From assembly GCA_000737985.1 (NCBI GenBank), contig JNVT01000110.1:1-64000 (forward strand): DNA of 64,000 nucleotides, written 5' to 3'. The notes below the pieces were generated by a model, which was given only the letters and a program-made list of their open reading frames with translations, had not been told where the DNA came from and searched no databases. This document shows positions 44,392-54,516 of the stretch, one piece after another. The stretch comes from Gammaproteobacteria bacterium MFB021 (GTDB lineage Bacteria; Pseudomonadota; Gammaproteobacteria; Pseudomonadales; Halomonadaceae). Both the position numbers and the translations under genes were made by a program. Every line of letters starts with the position of its first letter. Position 1 is the stretch's first letter.

Positions 44392-45168
44392 ATGAGCAAG
44401 TTTGCGCTGGAAGAAGTCCTCAGCGTCCATCACTGGAACGACACCCTGTTCAGCTTCCGCACCACCCGCGATCGCGGGCTGCGGTTCAAGAACGGTCAGT
44501 TCGTGATGATCGGTCTGGAGGTGGAAGGCAAGCCGCTGGTGCGCGCCTACTCCATCGCCAGCCCCAACTACGAGGACCACCTCGAGTTCTTTAGCATCAA
44601 GGTGCCCGACGGCCCGCTCACCTCGCGCCTGCAGCACCTGCAGGTCGGCGATCAGATCATGGTCAGCCGCAAGCCCACCGGCACGCTGGTGTGCGACGAC
44701 CTGCTGCCGGGGCGCAACCTCTACATGCTCTCCACCGGCACCGGCCTGGCACCGTTCATGAGCCTGATCCAGGACCCGGAGGTCTACGAGCGCTTCGAGA
44801 AGGTGGTGCTGATCCACGGCGTGCGTCAGGTGAGCGAGCTCGCCTATGCCGACTTCATCGGCAAGGAGCTGCCGGCGCACGAGTATCTGGGCGAGGAGAT
44901 CAGTGAAAAGCTGGTCTACTACCCCACCGTGACTCGCGAGGATTTCCATACCACCGGGCGTCTGACCGACCATATCCGCAGCGGCAAGCTGTTCGAGGAT
45001 ACCGGCCTGCCGCCGCTGGACCCCAAGCAGGATCGCGCCATGATCTGCGGCAGCCCGGCCATGCTCGACGAGACCAGCGATCTGCTCGACGAATTGGGCT
45101 TCTCCATCTCGCCGCGTATGGGCGAGCCGGGGGATTACGTGATCGAGCGCGCCTTCGTCGAGAAGTGA
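44392..45168 (+). CDS. fpr: Ferredoxin/flavodoxin-NADP+ reductase
   Basis: A 258-residue FAD enzyme of the bacterial subclass I/II type: RAYSIASPNYEDHLEFFSIKV for FAD, LSTGTGLAPFMSLI for NADP, and the C-terminal GDYVIERAFVEK. It transfers electrons between NADPH and ferredoxin or flavodoxin, supporting Fe-S repair and haem breakdown. ATG 44392 has AAAGGAG ahead of it; the open frame upstream is part of the control region. Divergent from a FinR-like regulator. Confidence 0.95.
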   Translation: MSKFALEEVLSVHHWNDTLFSFRTTRDRGLRFKNGQFVMIGLEVEGKPLVRAYSIASPNYEDHLEFFSIKVPDGPLTSRLQHLQVGDQIMVSRKPTGTLVCDDLLPGRNLYMLSTGTGLAPFMSLIQDPEVYERFEKVVLIHGVRQVSELAYADFIGKELPAHEYLGEEISEKLVYYPTVTREDFHTTGRLTDHIRSGKLFEDTGLPPLDPKQDRAMICGSPAMLDETSDLLDELGFSISPRMGEPGDYVIERAFVEK

Positions 45169-45220
45169 TCCCTACCCGGGCGTGACTGCCCGGGGAGCCC
45201 GGACTGCCTTGAACAGGCGT

Positions 45221-45260
45221 AAAAAAGCCCTCGTCGACAGCGTGTCGACGAGGGCTTTTT
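45221..45260. terminator. Bidirectional intrinsic terminator
   Basis: AAAAA-AGCCCTCGTCGACA-GCG-TGTCGACGAGGGCT-TTTT: a perfect 14-bp stem flanked by A and T tracts. It ends fpr on the plus strand and the PII gene on the minus strand. Confidence 0.95.
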
Positions 45261-45287
45261 CGCGCAGGCGGGGTGAGCGCTTGCGCC

Positions 45288-45849
<562 letters not shown>

Positions 45850-45873
45850 AAAAAAGGCCCCCCGAAGGGGGCC
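45850..45873 (-). terminator. amtB terminator
   Basis: On the minus strand GGCCCCC, TTCG loop, GGGGGCC, then TTTTTT. A compact tetraloop hairpin 34 bp after the amtB stop. Confidence 0.92.
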
Positions 45874-45906
45874 AGGGGAGCACGCCAGCTCACTCGGTGA
45901 ATCGGC

Positions 45907-47157
<1,251 letters not shown>

Positions 47158-47185
47158 TCTGTGTGTCTCCTCGTTCCGCGCCGTT

Positions 47186-47560
<375 letters not shown>

Positions 47561-47563
47561 CTA

Positions 47564-47579
47564 CGCAGAAGCCATGCCA
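47564..47579 (-). promoter_or_regulatory. Sigma-54-like promoter of glnK-amtB
   Basis: Read on the minus strand: TGGCAT-GGCTT-CTGCG, with GG and GC 10 bases apart. Three bases differ from the consensus TGGCAC-N5-TTGCA. It sits 40 bp upstream of the glnK ATG, as expected. Confidence 0.65.
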
Positions 47580-47667
47580 GTCGGTAATAACGTCTTTACA
47601 ATCATTCACTTAATTCTATCCGCCCAAGCCGGATACGCTTGTCGCGCCGAACGCATGCCGGCCGGCC

Positions 47668-47682
47668 GCACCAAATTGATGC
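47668..47682. promoter_or_regulatory. NtrC-like binding site
   Basis: GCACC-AAATT-GATGC: one base off the NtrC consensus GCACC-N5-GGTGC. About 90 bp upstream of the sigma-54 element, a usual enhancer distance. Confidence 0.6.
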
Positions 47683-47809
47683 GGGCGTTACAGGCCGTTG
47701 CACTGAGAAGGCGCGCCGGCGGATCGTGCCGCTTGCAAGCATCTGGCGCGGGCGCCAGTGGCGCAGTTTGCGTATGCTGAAGGGCAGTCACGAATCAGGA
47801 GATCACACC

Positions 47810-48127
47810 ATGTCGACACACGACCGTTTCGAGCGTCTGGCCAAGCAGATCGGCGACAAGCTGCAGGGTGCCTCTCAGGCACCGGGCGACATCCAGCGCA
47901 ATGTTCAGGGCGTACTGCGCGGTGCCATGGAGCGCATGGATATCGTCTCGCGCGAGGACTTCGACATCATGATGGACGTGCTCACTCGTACCCGGGAGCG
48001 GGTCGAGGCGCTGGAAGCCCAGGTGGCGGCGCTCGAGAACGCCCTGCACAGCGAGCGCGCCTCCCAGCCCGACGCGACGCTGGCCGAGGACGATACCGAT
48101 GGCAGCCGCGATGGCGTACAGCCCTGA
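47810..48127 (+). CDS. ubiK: Ubiquinone biosynthesis accessory factor UbiK
   Basis: A 105-residue protein with the BMFP domain: DRFERLAKQIGDKL, then MDIVSREDFDIMMDVLTRTRERVEALEAQVAALE, a trimeric coiled coil. It associates with UbiJ and lipid in the aerobic ubiquinone pathway. ATG 47810 is preceded by AGGAG; the open frame upstream is probably not translated. The end of the gene is the first unit of a 22-bp tandem repeat. Confidence 0.88.
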   Translation: MSTHDRFERLAKQIGDKLQGASQAPGDIQRNVQGVLRGAMERMDIVSREDFDIMMDVLTRTRERVEALEAQVAALENALHSERASQPDATLAEDDTDGSRDGVQP

Positions 48128-48199
48128 GCGGGGTGATGGACAGCCCTGAGCGGGTTTGTGAACAGCCTTGAGCACGGTGATCGACAGCACTTTGATCGG
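48118..48199. repeat. 22-bp tandem repeat at the end of ubiK
   Basis: Four units begin at 48118, 48140, 48162 and 48184 (the last is 16 bp), each starting ACAGC and centred on CCTGAGCGGG or a decayed form. The first covers the last codons and stop of ubiK, so the stop context is copied downstream. The units decay from left to right. Confidence 0.85.
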
Positions 48200-48271
48200 A
48201 GTCTTGACGCACCCGCGCTAAAGGGGAAGGCGGTAAAGGCGATAACAGGATAATCGGCCCCTTATCCTGCC

Positions 48272-48328
48272 CGGGCCGGCGGTGACGAGCCGCCGGCCCG
48301 CCTGTGTCCCGGGCATCCGCCGGGACAC
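48272..48328 (+). promoter_or_regulatory. Two strong hairpins in the comM leader
   Basis: CGGGCCGGCGG/CCGCCGGCCCG (11 bp, loop of 7) and, four bases further, GTGTCCCGG/CCGGGACAC (9 bp, loop of 7). Neither has a T tract. They end 18 bp before the comM ATG and would shape its 5' leader or end the ubiK transcript. Confidence 0.55.
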
Positions 48329-48345
48329 GCCGCCACGGAGGCGAC

Positions 48346-49866
48346 ATGACCCTAGCCATCGTGCGCACGCGCGCCAGCCTCGGGCTCGAGGCGCCGCAAG
48401 TGCTGATCGAAGTGCATCTCAGCAACGGCCTGCCGGGGGTGACCCTGGTGGGGCTGCCGGAGACCGCCGTGCGCGAGAGCCGGGAGCGGGTGCGCAGCGC
48501 GCTGCTCACCGCCGGCTTCGAGTTCCCCACCCGTCGTATCACCCTCAATCTGGCGCCCGCCGACCTGCCCAAGGATGGCGGCCGCTTCGACCTGCCGATC
48601 GCCCTGGGCATCCTGATGGCTTCCGGCCAGATACCGGTAGAGGCTGCTCAGCAGCTCGAAGTGGTCGGCGAGCTGGCGCTGGATGGCACGCTGCGCCCGG
48701 TCACCGGTGTACTGCCGACGGCGTTGGCCGCACGGGCCGCCGGGCGGGGGCTGATCGTGCCCGCCGCCAATGCCGACGAGGCGGCCCTGGCCGAGGGGTG
48801 CGAGGTGTTTGCGGCGGGGCATCTGCTGGCGGTGGTGGGGCATCTGCTGGGCCGTGAGCGGCTCGCGGCGCACCAACTTGGGACACCGCCGCGCGCCGAG
48901 ATGGTTCAGCCCGACATGGCCGACGTCAAAGGTCAGCACCAGGCGCGCCGGGCGCTGGAAGTGGCCGCAGCCGGCGGGCACAACCTGCTGCTGGCGGGTC
49001 CGCCGGGTACCGGCAAGACCATGCTGGCGAGCCGCCTGGCCAGCATCCTGCCGCCGCTGAGCAGTGACGAGGCGCTGGAGGTGGCGGCGGTGCGTTCGGT
49101 GTGCGGGCTCTCGATCATGGATCGCTGGGGCCAGCGCCCGTTTCGCAACCCGCACCATACCTCGAGCAGCGTGGCGCTGGTGGGCGGTGGCTCCAAGCCG
49201 CGCCCCGGCGAGATCTCGCTGGCGCACCACGGCGTGCTGTTCCTGGACGAGCTGCCCGAGTTCGACCGCCATGTGCTGGAGGTGCTGCGCGAACCGCTGG
49301 AGTCGGCCCAGATCCTGATCTCGCGGGCCAATCACCAGCGCCGTTTTCCGGCCCGCTTCCAACTGGTGGCAGCGATGAACCCGTGCCCCTGTGGACACCT
49401 TGGCGACCCGCGCCAGCGCTGCCACTGCAGTCCGGCGCAGATCCAGCGCTATCAGTCGCGCCTCTCCGGGCCGCTGCTCGATCGTATCGATCTGCAGGTG
49501 GAAGTCCCGGCGCTGCCGGCTACCCAGTTGACTGATCAGACCCCGGGCGAGTCCTCGGCCAGCGTACGCCAGCGGGTGCTGGCGGCGCGCGAGCGTCAGC
49601 GCGCCCGCGGCTGGCTCAACGCCCAGCTGCCCGGCCCGGAGCTGGAAGCCGCCTGTGCCCTCAGCGTGGCCGAGCGCGAGTGGTTCGCCGGCGTGCTGGA
49701 TCGGCTCAAGCTCTCGGCTCGCGCCTACCACCGGGTGCTGCGGGTCGCCCTGACCCTGACCGATCTGGGCGAAGAGTCGCGGGTCGGGCGGCCCCAACTG
49801 ATGGAAGCGATCGGCTACCGCCAGCTCGACCGGCTGCTCAATGCCGGCGATCCGCTGCGCGGCTGA
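48346..49866 (+). CDS. comM: Magnesium-chelatase-like AAA+ protein ComM/YifB
   Basis: A 506-residue AAA+ ATPase. An N-terminal Lon-protease-like domain (LPGVTLVGLPETAVRESRERVRSAL) leads to the ATPase core (Walker A GPPGTGKTM, Walker B VLFLDELPEF, FQLVAAMNPCPCG) and a C-terminal Mg-chelatase-like domain with the CxC/CHC cysteines (PCPCGHLGDPRQRCHC). ComM is the branch-migration helicase that helps integrate transformed DNA. ATG 48346 has ACGGAG ahead. Confidence 0.93.
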   Translation: MTLAIVRTRASLGLEAPQVLIEVHLSNGLPGVTLVGLPETAVRESRERVRSALLTAGFEFPTRRITLNLAPADLPKDGGRFDLPIALGILMASGQIPVEAAQQLEVVGELALDGTLRPVTGVLPTALAARAAGRGLIVPAANADEAALAEGCEVFAAGHLLAVVGHLLGRERLAAHQLGTPPRAEMVQPDMADVKGQHQARRALEVAAAGGHNLLLAGPPGTGKTMLASRLASILPPLSSDEALEVAAVRSVCGLSIMDRWGQRPFRNPHHTSSSVALVGGGSKPRPGEISLAHHGVLFLDELPEFDRHVLEVLREPLESAQILISRANHQRRFPARFQLVAAMNPCPCGHLGDPRQRCHCSPAQIQRYQSRLSGPLLDRIDLQVEVPALPATQLTDQTPGESSASVRQRVLAARERQRARGWLNAQLPGPELEAACALSVAEREWFAGVLDRLKLSARAYHRVLRVALTLTDLGEESRVGRPQLMEAIGYRQLDRLLNAGDPLRG

Positions 49867-49956
49867 GGGCAGCAGCGCCAGCCGAGTACCCGTGTCGCCA
49901 AGCGGTCATCGCCTCGGTGTAGACTGCCTCCTCCCTACGTTCGAGAGAGCAAGACA

Positions 49957-50583
49957 ATGACTTTCGGTATCTGGCTGACCTTTTTGCTGGCGGCCTGTCT
50001 GGTGAGCCTGTCTCCCGGCGCCGGTGCCATCAACACCATGAACAGCGGCATGACCCACGGGGTTCGCGCCACCCTGCCCACCATTCTGGGGCTGCAACTG
50101 GGCTATGCGATCCAGATCCTGGTGGTGGCGGTCGGTCTCGGGGCGCTGCTGGCCTCCTCGACCACCGCTTTCCTGGTGATCAAGTGGATCGGGGTCGCCT
50201 ATCTGGTATGGCTGGGCATCCAGAAGTGGCGCACGAGCGGGGCGGTCGTCGTCCAGGGTCGTACTGAAAGCACCCCGCACCGGCAGTTCTGGCAGGCCGC
50301 GCTGGTCAACCTGACCAACCCCAAGGCGACGGTATTTCTGGTCGCCCTGTTTCCGCAATTCATCGCCATGGGCGAGCCGGCGGCATCCCATGCCGGCCAG
50401 TTGCTGGTGATGGGTGTCACCCTGCTGGGCGTCGATATCCTCGTCATGGGCGGCTATGCGGTGCTGGCCAGCCAGTTCAAGGCCTTCATCACCTCGGCCT
50501 CGCGCATGCGCATCGTCAACCGTGTCTTTGGCTCGTTCTTCATCCTGGCGGCTGGGGTGCTGGCGCTCTATCGTCGCGCCTGA
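49957..50583 (+). CDS. LysE/RhtB family amino-acid exporter
   Basis: A 208-residue protein with six helices. The front motif SLSPGAGAINTMNSGMTHGVRATLPTI and LVNLTNPKATVFLVALFPQFI are characteristic of the RhtB branch, which exports homoserine, threonine or their lactones. ATG 49957. Stands alone with 90 bp before it and 142 bp after; a second family member follows. Confidence 0.88.
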   Translation: MTFGIWLTFLLAACLVSLSPGAGAINTMNSGMTHGVRATLPTILGLQLGYAIQILVVAVGLGALLASSTTAFLVIKWIGVAYLVWLGIQKWRTSGAVVVQGRTESTPHRQFWQAALVNLTNPKATVFLVALFPQFIAMGEPAASHAGQLLVMGVTLLGVDILVMGGYAVLASQFKAFITSASRMRIVNRVFGSFFILAAGVLALYRRA

Positions 50584-50725
50584 GGCCCTGTTAGTCTTTA
50601 TTGCTATGATGACTATGAACCGATGAGTTGCTCCCAAGTGGAGCATGTTGGCTCACAGTATGCGCAAGGCAGGCCTGAGCGGAGCTTATAAAAACGTATC
50701 AAGGCGAAGGTCAGGGTGTCGAAGC

Positions 50726-51376
50726 ATGAGCATTGAATCTTATTGGCTTTATGTCGCAGTGTGTCTGGCCGCAACCGCCACACCCGGCCCGGCGGTATTG
50801 CTCATCATGACCAATAGCATCAGATTTGGACTCGGCTCTGCACTCGTGGCCGTTTCGGGGAATGTGTCTTGCCTGCTGGCTCTGTGTCTGATCTCGGCGT
50901 TTGGGATCGGTCGCTTTCTCATTCAATTTCCAATCTTCTTTAAAGGCATCGAGATTCTGGGCGCCTTGTTCTTGCTCTATATTGGATTCAAGAATCTGCT
51001 GTATAAAAGCGCCTCGCCCGGTTTGTCTGGACAAGCTGGCACCACAGAAGCTTCATACAACGGTTTGGTGTCAAAGCGACATTTATATGCTGAGGCATTG
51101 ATGGTCGCGGCGAGCAACCCGAAAGCGTTGATTTTCGTTTTTGCCTTATTTCCACAGTTCATCGATGTGAGCTCGGCAAGCGTGATGGATTTTTTGATAT
51201 TAACGGTAACGTTGATTGCTTTCTCTTTCCTGTTCTTGTCGATGTATGCTTATCTGGCTCACAAGATTCATGGAAGGTTCCTTTCCCGAAATAGCGTGTC
51301 ATGGATCTATCGGGCGAGTGGGGCGATTTTTATAGTGGCCTCCATGGGGCTGCTGCTCAACTCCAATTATTCTTGA
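50726..51376 (+). CDS. LysE family exporter, lower-GC second copy
   Basis: A 216-residue LysE-type protein: ATATPGPAVLLIMTNSIRFGL at the front, VAASNPKALIFVFALFPQFID later, six helices. It is not a recent duplicate of the gene at 49957; only the family motifs are shared. Codon use is visibly AT-richer (TTG, ATA, TTT, AAA frequent) than in all neighbouring genes, which suggests acquisition from another source. The ribosome site before ATG 50726 is weak. Followed by a strong bidirectional terminator. Confidence 0.85.
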   Translation: MSIESYWLYVAVCLAATATPGPAVLLIMTNSIRFGLGSALVAVSGNVSCLLALCLISAFGIGRFLIQFPIFFKGIEILGALFLLYIGFKNLLYKSASPGLSGQAGTTEASYNGLVSKRHLYAEALMVAASNPKALIFVFALFPQFIDVSSASVMDFLILTVTLIAFSFLFLSMYAYLAHKIHGRFLSRNSVSWIYRASGAIFIVASMGLLLNSNYS

Positions 51377-51441
51377 GTTTTTTCGCCGGGCTCCTGGCCA
51401 GACGTTATAGGAAAACTATCCGCGCCCGGCAATACGGCATT

Positions 51442-51485
51442 AAAAACCGGCGAGAGCGCCGCTTGGCCCGCTTCCGCCGGTTTTT
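51442..51485. terminator. Bidirectional terminator
   Basis: AAAAACCGGCG and CGCCGGTTTTT, a perfect 11-bp pairing around 22 bases that can fold further. It serves the LysE gene on the plus strand and the aminotransferase gene on the minus strand. Confidence 0.85.
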
Positions 51486-51539
51486 GTCTTGGCTGCGCGC
51501 CCCGGTATCGCTTTCGCTTGCCGGTTTTTCAGACAGAGC

Positions 51540-52676
51540 TCAAGCGTTGAGCGCCTCGGCGACGGCATCGAGCCGCCCCGGCACCAGGGCGTCATCCAGC
51601 GCGCTGATCCGCAGTAGATGGCCCAGCGCCGGATGCGCCGGGCGGTGGATCAGCGTGCCCTCGTCGAGCAGACGGCGGTGCACGGCCGCGGCGCGCTCGG
51701 GGCTGTCGAGGCGCACGGCCACGAAGTTGGTGGCGCTGGGCAGTACCTCGGCACCCTGCGCTGCGAGCCAGCTTGAAAGGGCCTCGCGCCGCTGGATAAC
51801 CGCGGCGACATGGGCGCGGGTCTCCTCCGGGTTGGCCAGCAGGGTTTCGGCCGCGGCCAGCGCCAGCGATGAAACCGCGTAGTGAATCCTCACTTTCATC
51901 ATGACGGCCAGGGTCTCGGGCGGGGCGATGGCGTAGCCGACGCGCAGCCCGGCCAGCCCGTGGGCCTTGGAGAAGGTGCGCAGGCGAATCACCCCAGGCC
52001 ACACCGCGCTCGCCGCCGGCGCCCAGGCGTCGTCGCGGAAGTCGTGGTAGGCCTCGTCGAGCACCAGCGTGCAGTCGTCGGGCAGGGCGTCGCGCAGGGC
52101 CAGCACGTCGGCATCGCGGTGGAGATGGCCGCTGGGATTGTCAGGGTTGGCCAGATAGACCACCCGCGCGCCTTCGCGCACCGCGGCTGCGGCCAGGGCG
52201 TCGAGATCCGGCGCCAGGTGACCGTTGGCGCTGGCGTAGTCGACCTCGATCTCGCGGCAGCCGTGGCCGCGGACGAAGTAGCTCCAGGTCGGATAGGTGC
52301 CGGCGCTGGTGATCACCGGGCTGCCGGTTTGGCATGGTCCGGAATCACAGGGTCCAGATTCGCATAGTGCGCGCAGTGCCAGCGCCATCAGGCTATCGGC
52401 ACCGGCGTCCACCAGCAGGGCGTCGTGGGGCAGGTCGAGGGCCTGACTCAGGTGGGCACGCAGTGACCACGCCTCGGCGTCGCCGTAGGTGCGCGCGAGG
52501 GCCGCAAGCTCAGGGCCGAAGCGCGCGCTGAGCGCCCGGTGCGGCATGTCGAGCCCCTCGTTGGAGCCGATACGGTGCGGCAGCGCATGGCCGAGCCTGC
52601 GCTCCAGCGCGGGCAGCCCGGGAAAGGGGTTGTGCGGTCCATCCTGGGTGTCGAGGTGGCGGGCAAAGCGTGACAT
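51540..52676 (-). CDS. Histidinol-phosphate-type aminotransferase (fold type I)
   Basis: A 378-residue class I/II aminotransferase. Conserved YLANPDNPSGHL, DEAYHDF, and the PLP lysine in TFSKAHGLAGLRVGYA. It resembles HisC-like enzymes, but there is no his operon nearby and the N-terminus is atypical, so it may act on another amino acid. A short repeated CESGPCDSGPCQTG lies near residue 110. ATG 52676 is chosen since the upstream extension would run into the neighbouring gene. Confidence 0.82.
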   Translation of the reverse strand: MSRFARHLDTQDGPHNPFPGLPALERRLGHALPHRIGSNEGLDMPHRALSARFGPELAALARTYGDAEAWSLRAHLSQALDLPHDALLVDAGADSLMALALRALCESGPCDSGPCQTGSPVITSAGTYPTWSYFVRGHGCREIEVDYASANGHLAPDLDALAAAAVREGARVVYLANPDNPSGHLHRDADVLALRDALPDDCTLVLDEAYHDFRDDAWAPAASAVWPGVIRLRTFSKAHGLAGLRVGYAIAPPETLAVMMKVRIHYAVSSLALAAAETLLANPEETRAHVAAVIQRREALSSWLAAQGAEVLPSATNFVAVRLDSPERAAAVHRRLLDEGTLIHRPAHPALGHLLRISALDDALVPGRLDAVAEALNA

Positions 52677-52716
52677 GGGCTCTCGATCCGGCTGCAAATG
52701 AAAGGGGGAAGACGGT

Positions 52717-53235
52717 TCAGGGCGCGCCGCGGGACCCGGGCAGGGCGTCAAGATCGAGCGCACCGCTGGCCTGCCACTGCCAGTGCTCGGATGGCGTGGC
52801 GACGTGGGTCAGGTCGAAGCGTAGCCGGTAGGGCTGCAGGGTGCGGTCGCTCAGGATCAGCGGCGGCGCATCGGCGCTCAGGCTGGCCTGCAGCAGCCAC
52901 TGGTCGGGGGTGGCGCCGTCGAGCTGCGCTGGGACCCAATCGAGTACGTGGGGAGAGTCCGCCTGGCTCAGCAGGGCGCGCCCCAAGGCCTCGTTTAGCG
53001 CCGCGGCCGAGATCGGCAGCCGTGCGGCGACCTCCGCCGGACCCAGCAGCACGGTGATCTTCGGTGTCTGCGCGGCGGGCCACGGCGGCTTCTTCAGCAG
53101 CCCCGTGGCGGCGCTCGCCGCCAGGCCTCGCAGCGCCTGACGCGGCGTCTCGGGGGCGCTGGCCAGCCCGCTGCAGGCGCTCAGCAGCGTGATCAGGCCG
53201 AGCCCGACGAGAGCTCTGGGCGCCCAGCGGTTCAC
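52717..53235 (-). CDS. Putative lipoprotein of unknown function
   Basis: A 172-residue protein with a lipoprotein signal (LIGLITLLSACSG-type, lipobox LLSAC, Cys21). The rest contains KITVLLGPAEVAARLPISAAALNEALG and a run of alternating hydrophobic residues (QWLLQASLSADAPPLIL), so a beta-rich periplasmic domain is likely. I do not recognise a family. It starts at GTG (53235) overlapping the stop of the hydrolase gene by 3 bp (GTGA) and so is translated with it; 40 bp further comes the aminotransferase gene. Confidence 0.7.
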   Translation of the reverse strand: MNRWAPRALVGLGLITLLSACSGLASAPETPRQALRGLAASAATGLLKKPPWPAAQTPKITVLLGPAEVAARLPISAAALNEALGRALLSQADSPHVLDWVPAQLDGATPDQWLLQASLSADAPPLILSDRTLQPYRLRFDLTHVATPSEHWQWQASGALDLDALPGSRGAP

Positions 53236-54248
53236 GGCGTCGCTTCCGGGGGCTGTTGCGGCGAAGGCGCTTGAGCCGCCGCGGGCGTGCCGGGAGCAAC
53301 GAGAAAGCGGTCGAGCTGGTCGAACAGGGTGTCACGGATGGTGGCGGACTCGTTGACCAGATGGTGGCGTGCTTCCGGATGGCGGACGATCTCGGCGCGC
53401 GGAAACTTGCGCTTGAGCGCCTTGAGATTCCAGCGCCAGTCGACCGTCATGTCCTGCTCGCCCTGCAGGATCAGCACCGGCAGCTCGGCCGGCGGACGCT
53501 TGAGCAGGGTCGGCATCCAGCGGCGCATGGCACTGACCCAGGTCAGCGCCAGGCGGTCGTCCTGCAGCGGGTCGTGCAGGCGCAGAAAGTCGGCGAAGGC
53601 GATATTGTTGGTGTTGGGGCGGTACTTGCGCGGAATGGTGTCGACGAACGGGCTGGCCAGGCTGTGCAGCCAGCGCGACTGATTCCAGCCCCAGGGGCGC
53701 ACCAGCGGCGCCAGCAGCACCAGTGCCTGCCACGGCGCCTGGCTGCCACGGCTCAGGGTGTCGGTGGCGACGATCGAGGCGCCGGTGCTCTGGCCGGCCG
53801 CCAGCCAGGGCCCCGGCGCCAGCTCGTGCGCCTGCATCGCGGCCTCGACGGCGTTGAAGCAGAGCACGTAGTCGGTGAAGTCATCGATGGTCGAGCGTGC
53901 GCCGCTGGAGAGGCCATGGCCGGGCAGATCCCACAGTACCACCTGCCACTGCTGCGCCAGCAGCCGTGCGAGCAGATGGCCGTAGAGGCCCAGGTGGTCG
54001 AAGTAGCCGTGCACCACGAACAGGGTGCCGCGCGGGGCCGGGGGCGCCCATACCTGGCACCACAGGTCGAAACGCTTGCCCGCGTCGCCCGTCGCGCTCA
54101 GGAAGCCGGCGTGGAGCTGGGTGCCGGGATGGGCGTCGAGCAGTGGTGTCAGATGATAGTGGTCCAGGTAGGCGGCGAGTGGCGAGGTGCCGGGCGACGC
54201 GATACGGTGGATGGGACCGAGGGCCTTCAATGGCGAAAAGTCGAGCAT
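53232..54248 (-). CDS. Alpha/beta hydrolase (lysophospholipase/monoglyceride-lipase-like)
   Basis: A 338-residue serine hydrolase. GTLFVVHGYFDHLGLYGHLLAR and VLWDLPGHGLSSG fit the PldB/monoglyceride-lipase group. The nucleophile Ser is in AAGQSTGAS, the Asp in LQGEQDMTVDW, and the His in EARHHLVNE. No signal peptide. The C-terminal ~20 residues are Pro/Ala/Gln rich. First of three same-strand genes that overlap or nearly touch (hydrolase, lipoprotein, aminotransferase). Confidence 0.85.
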   Translation of the reverse strand: MLDFSPLKALGPIHRIASPGTSPLAAYLDHYHLTPLLDAHPGTQLHAGFLSATGDAGKRFDLWCQVWAPPAPRGTLFVVHGYFDHLGLYGHLLARLLAQQWQVVLWDLPGHGLSSGARSTIDDFTDYVLCFNAVEAAMQAHELAPGPWLAAGQSTGASIVATDTLSRGSQAPWQALVLLAPLVRPWGWNQSRWLHSLASPFVDTIPRKYRPNTNNIAFADFLRLHDPLQDDRLALTWVSAMRRWMPTLLKRPPAELPVLILQGEQDMTVDWRWNLKALKRKFPRAEIVRHPEARHHLVNESATIRDTLFDQLDRFLVAPGTPAAAQAPSPQQPPEATP

Positions 54249-54394
54249 GCGCGAGTCTCCTGAGACCTCTCATGCTAACCGCCAGTGGCCTGTGAAACCA
54301 TGACGGAGGTTGCCTGACGCCGGGGGTATGGTGCCGGCGGCGATGAGGTGGACCAAGGTCGAACGAGACATCGCCGATGGTGCGCTCTATCATG

Positions 54395-54438
54395 GGGAAA
54401 CGATTTATGTGGAAATGATTTCCATAAAATGATTTGCA
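54395..54438. promoter_or_regulatory. Three phased IclR-like boxes before glcB
   Basis: The core AAAYGATTT occurs at 54398-54406, 54413-54421 and 54427-54435. The middle copy is part of TGGAAATGATTTCCA (54410-54424), a perfect match to the IclR consensus TGGAAATNATTTCCA known from the E. coli aceBAK operon. The flanking copies are degenerate. They lie 80-120 bp before the glcB start. Confidence 0.75.
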
Positions 54439-54516
54439 TGGATTGTTTTCCGGGGCGCCGTCCGTGCGGCGTCCGTCTCTTCTGACGCCGGGCCGCGGCC
54501 CGCACTGGAGGCTAGT

